From Albimonas marina (GTDB taxonomy: Bacteria > Pseudomonadota > Alphaproteobacteria > Rhodobacterales > Rhodobacteraceae): DNA of 64,000 bases. Location: assembly GCF_029223255.1 (NCBI RefSeq), contig NZ_JARHUC010000005.1:62001-126000 (forward strand). The letters are read 5' to 3'. Below, one piece after another: positions 52,842-61,786 of the stretch; positions within the stretch are counted from its first letter, which is position 1, and each line of letters starts with the position of its first letter. The notes beneath the pieces were generated by a model. The model saw only the letters and a program-made list of their open reading frames with translations. It was not told the origin of the DNA and did not search any database. Both the position numbers and the translations under genes were made by a program.

Positions 52842-53758
52842 GGCTCGATGCGGCGCATGATGCAGACGAACAGGTCCTCGCCCGGCAGGAAGCGGGTGGC
52901 GCAGTCGACGGTCAGCGTCTCGCCCGAGCGGGCGCGGCGTTCGCATTCCGCGCGGGAGGCGCCGTTGCGCCGCGCCTCGGCGAGGTGCGCCCAGACCTGG
53001 CCGACGTCGCGCTCGGGGTCCACCAGCAGCACATCGAGGGCGCGCCCCTCGATCTCCGCGTCGGTCCAGCCGAACAGGGACGCGGCCGCGCCGCGCCAGG
53101 CGCGGACCTGGCCGCCCGCGTCGAAGACCACGGCCGCGACCTCGGGCATGGCGGCGAAGATCGCCTCGAGCATCCCCTCGACCATCGCCAGGCGCTCCGC
53201 CTGCCGCTCGATCTCGCCGACGTCGGAGAACAGGATCCCGACGCCGCCGCGGGTGTCGGGGATCGGGAAGATGTTGACCTGCAGGCGCCGCCGCTCCCGC
53301 ACCACCGAGTCCCAGGCGAACTTCTGCGGCCGGCCGAGCGCGCGGACGTCCGCCAGGATCGCGGGGAAGCGGGTGGAGGCGAGGGGGGGCAGCGCGTCCG
53401 CCCAGTGGCGGCCGACCAGTTCGTGGCGGGACTGGCCGACGTAGAACTCGGCCACCCGGTTGACCGCGGCGATGCGGTCGACCTCGTCGAGGGCGACGAA
53501 GGCCTCCTCCATCTCGTCGAGCGCCGCGGCGGCGCCGTCGGGGCGCGCGCCGGCTGCGCCCGCGCCGCCGCCCATCGCCTCGTAGTCCTCCTGCGAGAGC
53601 AGGACCATGCGGGCGCGGCCGTGGTGGGTCAGGGTGATGGGGCCGCCGGCGACCTCTTCCTGCACGCGGCCGAAATGGCGGGTCGCCTCGGCGGCGGTGA
53701 TGGTGCGGTCGACCTTGAGCCGCTCGAACGAGTCGGCCTTGCCCTGCCGATGCGGCAT
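52838..53758 (-). CDS. Phd/YefM-type DNA-binding domain fused to two PAS domains
   Basis: 306 residues from the ATG at 53758. Residues 17-62 (VDRTITAAEATRHFGRVQEEV, ITLTHHGRARMVLLSQEDYEAM) match a prevent-host-death antitoxin fold. PAS 1 is at about 78-180 (AFVALDEVDRIAAVNRVAEFYVG, ending GVGILFSDVGEI), a helical linker at 182-200, and PAS 2 at about 195-304 (VVFDAGGQVRAWRGAAASLFGWTDAEIEGR). There is no toxin gene; the co-translated partner is a phosphatase. I infer a ligand- or redox-responsive transcription factor. The fusion is uncommon. Confidence 0.85.
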   Translation of the reverse strand: MPHRQGKADSFERLKVDRTITAAEATRHFGRVQEEVAGGPITLTHHGRARMVLLSQEDYEAMGGGAGAAGARPDGAAAALDEMEEAFVALDEVDRIAAVNRVAEFYVGQSRHELVGRHWADALPPLASTRFPAILADVRALGRPQKFAWDSVVRERRRLQVNIFPIPDTRGGVGILFSDVGEIERQAERLAMVEGMLEAIFAAMPEVAAVVFDAGGQVRAWRGAAASLFGWTDAEIEGRALDVLLVDPERDVGQVWAHLAEARRNGASRAECERRARSGETLTVDCATRFLPGEDLFVCIMRRIEP

Positions 53759-53837
53759 CTCGGGGCTCCCTGTCCGCCGCCCGGGGCCCCGGGAGGGGGC
53801 CGGCGTCGCGGAGTCTGAATAGCAGATGACCGACGCA

Positions 53838-53853
53838 GAAATTACAGAATTTC
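53838..53853. promoter_or_regulatory. Candidate operator upstream of the Phd-PAS gene
   Basis: GAAATT-ACAG-AATTTC is a perfect inverted repeat with a 4-base spacer, 80 bases before the start codon, within an AT-richer patch. Phd-type proteins bind short palindromes in their own promoters, so autoregulation is a reasonable inference. Confidence 0.45.
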
Positions 53854-53867
53854 GGGACTTTCGCAAG

Positions 53868-53901
53868 CGCCGCCGCGACGCGTCCCGACGTCGCGGCGGC
53901 G
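53868..53901 (-). terminator. Strong hairpin after the 71-residue peptide gene
   Basis: CGCCGCCGCGACG (53868-53880) and CGTCGCGGCGGCG (53889-53901) form a perfect 13-bp stem with an 8-base loop, starting 6 bases after the stop of the small gene. No T tract follows on the minus strand. Confidence 0.55.
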
Positions 53902-53907
53902 TGGGCC

Positions 53908-54123
53908 TCAGCGGCCGGCGAAGAGAGCGGCGCAGACCGACGCGGTGGCGACGCCGATCAGCGTTGCGGCGAGCATGACCATGCCGGGGGAATCCGCCAT
54001 TCCCGCCAGCAGGTTCGGGGCCTCCACCTGGGCCCGAACCCATTTCGCCTCGAAGGCCATGGCCGGATTCGCCAGCAGCGCCGCACAACTCGCCTTGGCG
54101 CAGATGCGTGCAAATCGGCCCAT
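53908..54123 (-). CDS. Small membrane or secreted protein of unknown function
   Basis: 71 residues from the ATG at 54123, with GAAGGAGCGAGG upstream. Residues 1-23 look like a signal peptide (CAALLANPAMAFEA, cleavage near AMA). The middle is polar, and 47-68 (MVMLAATLIGVATASVCAALFAG) is a membrane segment. An alternative ATG at 54207 adds 28 basic residues but has no ribosome site as good. It lies behind a very AT-rich promoter region. I do not recognise the family. Confidence 0.6.
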   Translation of the reverse strand: MGRFARICAKASCAALLANPAMAFEAKWVRAQVEAPNLLAGMADSPGMVMLAATLIGVATASVCAALFAGR

Positions 54124-54169
54124 GTCCTCGCTCCTTCTTCGTCGAGGCGCGCCGGGAAGCGGCGCCGCC

Positions 54170-54240
54170 TGTGAAAACGGTTTCCTACATATTTTACGTA
54201 TTTTCAATCACAGATTTTCGAGTTTGCGCATTTTGCGCAG
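54170..54240. promoter_or_regulatory. AT-rich regulatory stretch upstream of the small peptide gene
   Basis: About 70 bases with only about one third G+C in a genome near three quarters. It contains TACATATTTTACGTATTTTC and the repeat TGCGCA-TTT-TGCGCA (54225-54239). It is probably the promoter and regulator-binding region for the 71-residue peptide gene on the minus strand. Confidence 0.5.
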
Positions 54241-54287
54241 CCGGCCCGGATTTTACATGAACGCCCGCGCGATGTTTCCGAAACGCG

Positions 54288-54319
54288 AACGCCCCGCGAG
54301 CCGGAGCGCGCGGGGCGTT
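54288..54319 (-). terminator. Terminator of the acyl-CoA dehydrogenase operon
   Basis: AACGCCCCGCG (54288-54298) and CGCGGGGCGTT (54309-54319) form a perfect 11-bp stem with a 10-base loop, 84 bases after the stop. Read on the minus strand it ends GGGGCGTTCGCGTTTCGG. Beyond the stem, GACGGGCGGA is repeated three times at 54351-54380. Confidence 0.65.
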
Positions 54320-54402
54320 GCGTCAAGTCTGAACGGTTTTCGGCGCCGACGACGGGCGGAGACGGGCGGAGACGGGCGGCCCCGCCCTCCGCCGGCCCCG
54401 AA

Positions 54403-55517
54403 TCAGTAGCCGCTGAGGGTGGCGAAGCGGGCGGCGTGGTAGCGTTCGTCGCCGAAAAGCTGGGCGGCGGGGCGGGCGCGCTTCATGAACAGGCCGATGT
54501 CGAAGGCGTCGGTCATGCCCACGCCGCCGTGGAGCTGCACGCCCTCGTTGGTGGCGAGATCCGCGACCGCGGCGGCCTTGGCCTTGGCGGCCGAGATCAG
54601 CCGCGGCAGGCCCTCGGCGCCCTCGTCGAGGCCGGAGAGCGCGGCGAGGACCAGGGAGCGGGCCTGCTCGATCTCTCCGAACAGGTGCGCGGCGCGGTGC
54701 TGGATCGCCTGGAAGCTCGCGATCGTCACGCCGAACTGCTTGCGCTCCTGCACGTAGGCGAGCGTGTCCTCGAAGGCGCGGCCGGCGATGCCGATCAGCT
54801 CGGCGGCCAGGTGGGCGTTGCAGATGTCGAGCAGCGACGCGAGCGCCGCGGCCCCCTGCCCCGTCTCGCCCAGCGCCGCCGCCGGCGTCCCCTCGAAGCG
54901 CAGGATGGCGGCGTCGCGGCTGTCGGCCATCGCCACCTTCTCGACCTCGAGGCCCCGGGCCCCGGCCTCGACCAGGAACAGGGCCGTCGCGCCCTCGGGC
55001 GTCACGGCCGAGACCACGATCAGGCCGGCGATCCCGCCGTCGGCGACGTTGGCCTTTTGGCCGGTGATCTTCCAGCCGTCGCCCTCGGGCGCGGCGGTCG
55101 TGGCGGGGGCCTTGCCGGTGTGGCGCATCCCCTCGTCCACGGCCAGCGCGCAGAGCAGCTCGCCCGCCGCAACCTTCGGAAGCAGCTCGGCTTTCTGCGC
55201 CTCGGAGCCGGCCAGCATCAGCGCCGAGGCGCCCGCGACGCCGGTGGCGAAGAGGGGCGAGGCCGCGAGCGTGCGGCCGCCCGCCTCCATGATCTGGCCC
55301 ATGGCGACATGGCCGAAGCCGGCGCCGCCATGCTCTTCGGGGACCAGGGCGCCGGGAAAGCCCATCTCGGCCATCGCCTCCCAGGTGGCGCGGTCGTAGG
55401 CCTCGCCCTCCCCGTCCCGCAGGGCGCGGAGCTGCGCCACCGGGGCCTTCTCGGCCATGAAGCGCATCGCCGCTTCGCGCAGCATCTTCTGTTCGTCGTC
55501 CAGAACGAGCGTCGCCA

Positions 55518-55518
<1 letters not shown>
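54403..55518 (-). CDS. Acyl-CoA dehydrogenase (smaller partner)
   Basis: 371 residues from the ATG at 55518, which overlaps the upstream stop (TGATG). Features are EMGFPGALVPEEHGGAGFGHVAMGQIMEAGGRTLAASPL, KITGQKANVADGGIAGLIVV, AYVQERKQFGVTIASFQAIQHRAAHLFGEIEQARSLV and QLHGGVGMTDAFDIGLFMKRAR. It is an FAD enzyme introducing a 2,3 double bond into acyl-CoA. Tandem acyl-CoA dehydrogenases of unlike size often form a heterodimer, which is likely here. Confidence 0.94.
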
Positions 55519-56699
<1,181 letters not shown>

Positions 56700-57141
56700 G
56701 GGTCTCCTCCCTTCCGCGCCGGTTGCGGGGCGCGTGACATTCCCGAGAGTATGTCATCGGCGGGCGGAGGGGAAGACGGGCGCGCGGGGCGGGGGCGAAT
56801 TGCCGTACCGGAGTCTCGAAAATCAACGGTTCGGTGAGGAAGCGTTCATCTCGGGCCGCGGCGAGGGCGTGCACGATTTGTGCGGACGGATGTGCAGACA
56901 GGTGTTGCGTGGGGGGAGCGTGCGGTGGGGGTCTGAGGGGGAGGGCTTATCCGGCGTCATGGTGGCGGGGCGCCGAAGGGGGGGCGGCCGGGGCGCCCGG
57001 GGCTGCGGCCCCGGGGGGGGGGGCGGGCGGAGGCGCGGGGGCGGGGGCCCGGCGCCCGGTCCGGCCCGCGGAGAGGGGCGGCGCTCTTGCGGCGCGGTCC
57101 GGTCCGTGGGAACGCTGGGGGGAAAGAGCCAGGGAGGAGAC
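56700..57141. promoter_or_regulatory. Divergent region, acyl-CoA dehydrogenases to AtuA operon
   Basis: 442 bases without a gene. A less GC-rich stretch at about 56800-56840 (CCGGAGTCTCGAAAATCAACGG) and AGAGTATGTCATC at about 56745-56757 are the best promoter candidates. The last 150 bases before AtuA are a G-rich low-complexity run on the plus strand. No operator was recognised. Confidence 0.4.
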
Positions 57142-58536
57142 ATGGCCGATCCGATCCAGCCTCCGGCGCCCGCCGGCGGCGCCTCCGCCTCGCGCCGGGT
57201 GCGCATCGGCTGCGGGGCCGGCTTCTCCAACGACCGCATCGACCCGGCGCGCGACCTGGCGGAGCGCGGCGCGCTCGACTTCCTGTTCTTCGAATGCCTG
57301 GCGGAGCGGACGCTGGCCAACGCCCACGCGCTGCGCGCGGCCGATCCGAAGGCGGGCTACGACCCCTGGCTGAGGAAGCGGATGGAGGCGGTGCTGCGGC
57401 CCTGCCGGGAGGCGGGGACGCGGGTGGTCTCGAACATGGGCTCGGCCAATCCGGGCGCCGCCGGCGAGGCGGTGGCGGAGGTGGCGCGGTCGCTCGGGCT
57501 GCAGGGGCTGAAGGTGGCGGTGGTCGAGGGGGACGACGTCTCGGCCCTGATGACCCCGGACCTGGAGCTGATGGACGGCGAGGGGCGGCTGGGCGACGTG
57601 CCCCTGCGGATGACCGGCGCCAACGCCTACCTGGGCCACGAGCCCATCGCGCAGGCGCTGGCCGAGGGGGCGGAGGTGGTGATCACCGGACGCTGCGCCG
57701 ATCCCTCGCTGGCCGTGGGGCCGCTGGCGCACGCCTTCGGCTGGGCCGCGGACGACTGGGCGCGGATCGGGGCCGGGACGCTGGTGGGGCACCTGCTGGA
57801 GTGCTCGACGCAGGTGACCGGCGGGTACTACGCCGATCCAGGGCGAAAGGACGTGCCGGGGCTGGCGTATCTGGGCTTTCCCTATGCGGAGGTGGCCGAG
57901 GACGGCTCGGCGGTGCTGACCAAGCTGGACGGCACCGGCGGGCTGGTCAGCCGGGGCACGGTGCTGGAGCAGATGCTCTACGAGGTGCACGACCCCGCCG
58001 CCTACCTGACGCCGGACGTGACCGCGGACTTCTCCGGGGCGCGGCTGGAGGAGAGCGGCAGGGACCGGGTGGCGGTCTCCGGCGGCTCGGGGCGGGCGCG
58101 GCCGGAGACGCTGAAGGTGACCATCGGCTTCGACGGGGGGTTCCTGTCGGAGGGCGAGATCTCCTACGCCGGGCCGAACGCGCTGGCGCGGGCGCGGCTG
58201 GCGGGGGAGGTGATCGAGACCCGGATGCGGGAGGTGCACGGTCACCAGGGACCGATCCGGGCGGACCTGATCGGCCTGTCGGCGCTGCATGGCTCGGCCC
58301 GCGACCCCGACGCGCCGCCGCCCTACGAGCCGACGGAGGTGCGCCTTCGCATGGCGCTGCGCACCCACGACCGGGACCTCGCCGAGGCGCTGCCGCGGGA
58401 GGTCGAGGGGGCTTGGCTGTCTGGCCCGGCCGGGGGCGGCGGCGCGCGCGGGCGGGTGACGCCGGCGGTGACCACGCGCTCGGCCCTGCTGCCGCGCGGG
58501 CTGGCGCGGCCCACGGTCCGGATGATCACGGCATGA
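57142..58536 (+). CDS. Acyclic terpene utilisation AtuA-family protein (DUF1446)
   Basis: 464 residues from the ATG at 57142 with AGGGAGGAG upstream. The core RVRIGCGAGFSNDRIDPARDLAERGALDFLFFECLAERTLA, NMGSANPGAAGEAVAEVA, TGANAYLGHEPIAQALAEGAEVVITGRCADPSLAVGP and LECSTQVTGGYYADPG is the AtuA/DUF1446 signature. The founding member is required for citronellol/geraniol use in Pseudomonas, but the reaction is not settled. The operon context with MaoC, a lyase and acyl-CoA dehydrogenases indicates branched acyl-CoA catabolism. Confidence 0.92.
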   Translation: MADPIQPPAPAGGASASRRVRIGCGAGFSNDRIDPARDLAERGALDFLFFECLAERTLANAHALRAADPKAGYDPWLRKRMEAVLRPCREAGTRVVSNMGSANPGAAGEAVAEVARSLGLQGLKVAVVEGDDVSALMTPDLELMDGEGRLGDVPLRMTGANAYLGHEPIAQALAEGAEVVITGRCADPSLAVGPLAHAFGWAADDWARIGAGTLVGHLLECSTQVTGGYYADPGRKDVPGLAYLGFPYAEVAEDGSAVLTKLDGTGGLVSRGTVLEQMLYEVHDPAAYLTPDVTADFSGARLEESGRDRVAVSGGSGRARPETLKVTIGFDGGFLSEGEISYAGPNALARARLAGEVIETRMREVHGHQGPIRADLIGLSALHGSARDPDAPPPYEPTEVRLRMALRTHDRDLAEALPREVEGAWLSGPAGGGGARGRVTPAVTTRSALLPRGLARPTVRMITA

Positions 58537-58871
58537 GGGTGAAGCTGCACGAGGTCGCCTCGGCGCGGGCGGGGGACAAGGGGGACGTCTCCTCGATCGC
58601 GCTGTTCTGCGACGGGCCGGAGGTGTTCGAGGCGGCGCGCGCGCAGGTGCCGGCGGAGCGGCTGACGGAGGCGTTTCCGCGCCTGTTCCGCGGGCCGGCG
58701 CGGCGCTACGAGATCCCGCACCTGCATGTGCTGAACTACGTGATCGAGCGGGGGCTGGAGGGGGGCGTGAACGCCTCGCTCAACCTCGACGCGCACGGCA
58801 AGTCGTTCTCGTTCCTGCTGCTGGAGCTGGAGATCGACCTGCCGGACCGCGCCCCCGATCCTGCGACATGA
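58533..58871 (+). CDS. AtuA-like small protein (ferredoxin-fold partner domain)
   Basis: 112 residues, overlapping AtuA by 4 bases (ATGA). The ARAGDKGDVSSIALF start and RYEIPHLHVLNYVIERGLEGGVNASLNLDAHGKSFSFLLLELEI are those of the AtuA-like ferredoxin-fold domain, which in some organisms is fused to the C-terminus of AtuA. Here it is a separate subunit and probably forms a complex with the upstream protein. Confidence 0.88.
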   Translation: MRVKLHEVASARAGDKGDVSSIALFCDGPEVFEAARAQVPAERLTEAFPRLFRGPARRYEIPHLHVLNYVIERGLEGGVNASLNLDAHGKSFSFLLLELEIDLPDRAPDPAT

Positions 58872-58905
58872 ATCCAACGACATAACCGACTAGGAGGAGA
58901 GCGCC

Positions 58906-59376
58906 ATGCCCGGCGTCTGGTTCGACGAGCTCAAGGTGGGCCAGGTCTTCGACCACCCGATCCGCCGCACGATCACCGAGACGGACAACGTCCTGTTCAC
59001 GACGATGACCCACAACCCGGCGCTGCTGCACCTCGACGAGGAATACTGCCGCACGCAGACCGAGTTCGGGCAGCGGATCGTGAACTCCTGCTTCACGCTG
59101 AGCCTGATGGTGGGGATCTCGGTCAACGAAACCACGCTGGGGACGGCGGTCGCGAACCTGGGCTGGGACGAGGTGCGCTTTCCCAAGCCCCTGTTCCACG
59201 GCGACACGATCCGGGTGGAGACCGAGGTGCTGGACCTGCGCGAGTCGAAGTCCCGCCCCACGCAGGGGATCGTGACCTTCGAGCATCGCGCCTACAACCA
59301 GAAGGGCGAGCTGGTGGGGATCTGCAAGCGCTCGGGCCTGCAGCTGAAGCGCCCGGTCGCGAAGATGGAGGCCTGA
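58906..59376 (+). CDS. MaoC family (enoyl-CoA) hydratase
   Basis: 156 residues of the hot-dog fold. [34 protein letters not shown] carries the hydratase segment, followed by [54 protein letters not shown]. It resembles mesaconyl-CoA and related hydratases that work next to a CitE-type lyase, which is encoded 4 bases downstream. AGGAGGA precedes the ATG at 58906. Confidence 0.9.
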   Translation: MPGVWFDELKVGQVFDHPIRRTITETDNVLFTTMTHNPALLHLDEEYCRTQTEFGQRIVNSCFTLSLMVGISVNETTLGTAVANLGWDEVRFPKPLFHGDTIRVETEVLDLRESKSRPTQGIVTFEHRAYNQKGELVGICKRSGLQLKRPVAKMEA

Positions 59377-59380
59377 GCCC

Positions 59381-60277
59381 GTGGAGATGACCCCGCGAAG
59401 CTGGCTGTTCATCCCCGGCGACAGCGAGAAGAAGCTGGGCAAGGCCGACGCCACCGGCGCCGACGCGCTGATCCTGGACCTGGAGGACTCGGTCGCGCCG
59501 GAGCGAAAGGCCGAGGGGCGCGCCCTGACCCGGGCGCACCTGGACGCGCGGCCGAAGGGCTCGCGGTCGCCGCTGCTCTACGTGCGGGTGAACGCGCTGG
59601 GCGAGGGGGCGCTGGAGGACCTGGCGGCGGTGATGCCGGCCGCGCCCGACGGGATCATGCTGCCCAAGGCCCGCGACGCGCAGGACCTGGTGCATCTCGG
59701 CCGGTATCTCGATGCGTTCGAGGCGGCGAGCGGGCTCGAGATCGGCTCGACCCGGATCATCCCGGTGATGACCGAGACGCCCGAGGCCGCGCTGCGCCTG
59801 ATCACCTTCACCGAGGTGAAGCTGCCGCGGGTGATCGGCCTGACCTGGGGGGCCGAGGATCTGTCGGCCGCGCTGGGGGCGTCCACCAACCTCGCCCCCG
59901 ACGGGCGCTGGACGCTGACCTTCCGCATGGCGCGGGCGAACCTGCTGCTGGCGGCGAAGGCGGCCGGGGTGGCGCCGATCGACACGTTGTTCGTGGACTT
60001 CCGCGACGAGGCGGGGCTGAGCGCGAGCTCGGAGGAGGCGGCGACCGAGGGGTTCCTGGGCCGTCTCGCCATCCACCCCGCGCAGGTGGCGCCGATCAAC
60101 GCGGCCTTCGCGCCGTCGGAGGCGACGGTCGCCCACGCCCGCAGGGTGGTCGCGGCGTTCGAGGCCAATCCGGGCGTGGGGACCGTGGGGCTCGACGGCA
60201 AGATGATCGACATCCCCCACCTGCGGCAGGCCCGCCACGTGCTGGCGCTGCACGAGGCGATCCAGGCGAAGGGCTGA
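59381..60277 (+). CDS. HpcH/HpaI-CitE family CoA ester lyase
   Basis: 298 residues. The beta-barrel begins SWLFIPGDSEKKLGKADATGADALILDLEDSVAP, with YVRVNAL (substrate arginine), DGIMLPKA, IPVMTETPEAAL and GLTWGAEDLSAALGA. It would cleave a beta-hydroxyacyl-CoA such as a malyl-type CoA formed by the MaoC hydratase. The start is the GTG at 59381, with GGAGG 10 bases upstream; an ATG at 59387 is possible. Last gene of the operon before a canonical terminator. Confidence 0.92.
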   Translation: MEMTPRSWLFIPGDSEKKLGKADATGADALILDLEDSVAPERKAEGRALTRAHLDARPKGSRSPLLYVRVNALGEGALEDLAAVMPAAPDGIMLPKARDAQDLVHLGRYLDAFEAASGLEIGSTRIIPVMTETPEAALRLITFTEVKLPRVIGLTWGAEDLSAALGASTNLAPDGRWTLTFRMARANLLLAAKAAGVAPIDTLFVDFRDEAGLSASSEEAATEGFLGRLAIHPAQVAPINAAFAPSEATVAHARRVVAAFEANPGVGTVGLDGKMIDIPHLRQARHVLALHEAIQAKG

Positions 60278-60306
60278 CGCGCGCGCCACTGCGCGTCACG
60301 ACCGAA

Positions 60307-60331
60307 GGCGGCGCCCCGGCGCCGCCTTTTT
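60307..60331 (+). terminator. Canonical intrinsic terminator of the AtuA-lyase operon
   Basis: GGCGGCGCC (60307-60315) and GGCGCCGCC (60318-60326) form a perfect 9-bp stem with a CC loop followed by TTTTT, 29 bases after the stop. Confidence 0.92.
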
Positions 60332-60538
60332 CGTCGGGGGGCGCCGGCGAGCCGTGGTCCGCAAGGCGGACGGAGCCGCCGTTCCGTCGCGCCATTCGCC
60401 TCGGCGCCGCGACGACGGCTCGGCGTCGGCATTGCCGCCCGGGCCCGTCTCGTGTTCGATGGCGCCGCAGGCCGGACGCCTCGGAGCTTCGGTCCGAGAG
60501 CCCCTGCACCCCGATCACGGAAACCTGGAGACATCGGC

Positions 60539-61651
60539 ATGGCCACCACCGGCAAGCAGCTCTTCACGACGCTTGAAAGCGACGGCACGCTCACCGTGGC
60601 GATCGAGGACGTGACCTTCCCCGATCCGACCGGCAACCAGGTGCTCGTGCGGATGGAGGCCGCGCCGATCAACCCGTCGGACCTCGCCATCCTCGCCGGC
60701 GCGGCGGACCTGGAGAACGCGGACTACTCGCCCGGGAAGTACGTCGCCACCATGCCCGAGCCGTTCAACACGGGATCGAAGGCGCGCCATGGGCTGAAGC
60801 TGCCCGCCGGCAACGAGGGCGCGGGCACCGTCGTGGCGACGGGCGAGGGCGACAAGGCCAAGGCGCTGATGGGGCGGCGCGTCGCCTGCGTGCCGGGGAA
60901 CGCCTACAGCCAGTACTGCATCGCCGACGCCGCCATGTGCCTGCCGCTGGACGACTATTCGTCCGAGGACGGGGCCAGCGCCTTCGTCAACCCGATGACC
61001 GCGCTCGGCTTCGTCGAGAACGCGAAGATGGACGGGCAGAACGCGATCCTGCACACGGTCGGGGCCTCGAACCTCGGCCAGATGCTGACCCGCATCTGCC
61101 AGGAGGACGGGCTCGGGCTGGTCAACATCGTGCGCAAGCCGGACCAGGCGGCGCTGCTCGAAAAGCTGGGCTCGACCCACGTGGTCAACTCGTCGGACGA
61201 TGACTTCATGGAGCGGCTGCGCGCCGCGATCGACGAGACCGAGGCCTTCTATGGCTTCGATCCGATCGGCGGGGGCAAGACGGTCGACAGCGTGTTCAAG
61301 GCCATGGAGCAGGTCGCGGTCGGCAAGATGACCGAGTATTCGCGCTACGGCTCCAACCAGAAGAAGCGCATGTTCATCTACGGGCGGCTGGACACCGGGG
61401 CGACGATCCTGACGCCCAGCTACGGCTTCGGCTGGACCCTGTCGGGCTGGCTCCTGTTCCCCTTCCTGCAGGCGGCGGGCGCGGAGACCGTGGGTCGGAT
61501 GCGCAAGCGCGTGCTCGAGAACCTGACCACGACCTTCGCCAGCAGCTACAAGAAGCGGGTCGACCTCGAAGAGATGCTGACCAAGGAGGCGGTCACCGAC
61601 TACCGCGCGATGAAGACGGGGGAGAAGTACCTCGTGACGCCCTGGAAGTGA
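60539..61651 (+). CDS. MDR-superfamily (zinc-type alcohol/quinone) oxidoreductase
   Basis: 370 residues from the ATG at 60539 with CTGGAG upstream. The N-terminal GroES-like domain has QVLVRMEAAPINPSDLAILAG and LKLPAGNEGAGTVVATGEG. The Rossmann part has ILHTVGASNLGQMLTRICQEDGLGLVNIVRKPDQAALLEKLGSTHVVNSS, where the usual GGxGxxG is replaced by GASNLG. The classical catalytic zinc cysteine/histidine set is not evident, so a quinone or enoyl reductase type is more likely than an alcohol dehydrogenase. Substrate unknown; monocistronic. Confidence 0.88.
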   Translation: MATTGKQLFTTLESDGTLTVAIEDVTFPDPTGNQVLVRMEAAPINPSDLAILAGAADLENADYSPGKYVATMPEPFNTGSKARHGLKLPAGNEGAGTVVATGEGDKAKALMGRRVACVPGNAYSQYCIADAAMCLPLDDYSSEDGASAFVNPMTALGFVENAKMDGQNAILHTVGASNLGQMLTRICQEDGLGLVNIVRKPDQAALLEKLGSTHVVNSSDDDFMERLRAAIDETEAFYGFDPIGGGKTVDSVFKAMEQVAVGKMTEYSRYGSNQKKRMFIYGRLDTGATILTPSYGFGWTLSGWLLFPFLQAAGAETVGRMRKRVLENLTTTFASSYKKRVDLEEMLTKEAVTDYRAMKTGEKYLVTPWK

Positions 61652-61747
61652 GGGGCCCGCGGCCGCGGTCCCTGCGGCCGGGACGGGTCGAGGTCCGGTT
61701 CGCCGGTGCGGGCGCGTCCGCATCGCGGACCGGGCCGCCGGCGGGGG

Positions 61748-61772
61748 CCCGGAGCCGGCGGGCGGCTCCGGG
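61748..61772. terminator. Bidirectional hairpin between convergent genes
   Basis: CCCGGAGCC (61748-61756) and GGCTCCGGG (61764-61772) form a perfect 9-bp stem with a 7-base loop, between the stops of the MDR gene and the sulfatase gene. Confidence 0.6.
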
Positions 61773-61786
61773 CTGGGTCCGGGGCC

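Noticed and set aside
52838-53758. Type II toxin-antitoxin system
   Set aside because: A Phd-like domain is present, but no toxin-type gene (Doc, YoeB or RelE) lies next to it; the overlapping partner has a clear HCxxGxxRS phosphatase motif.
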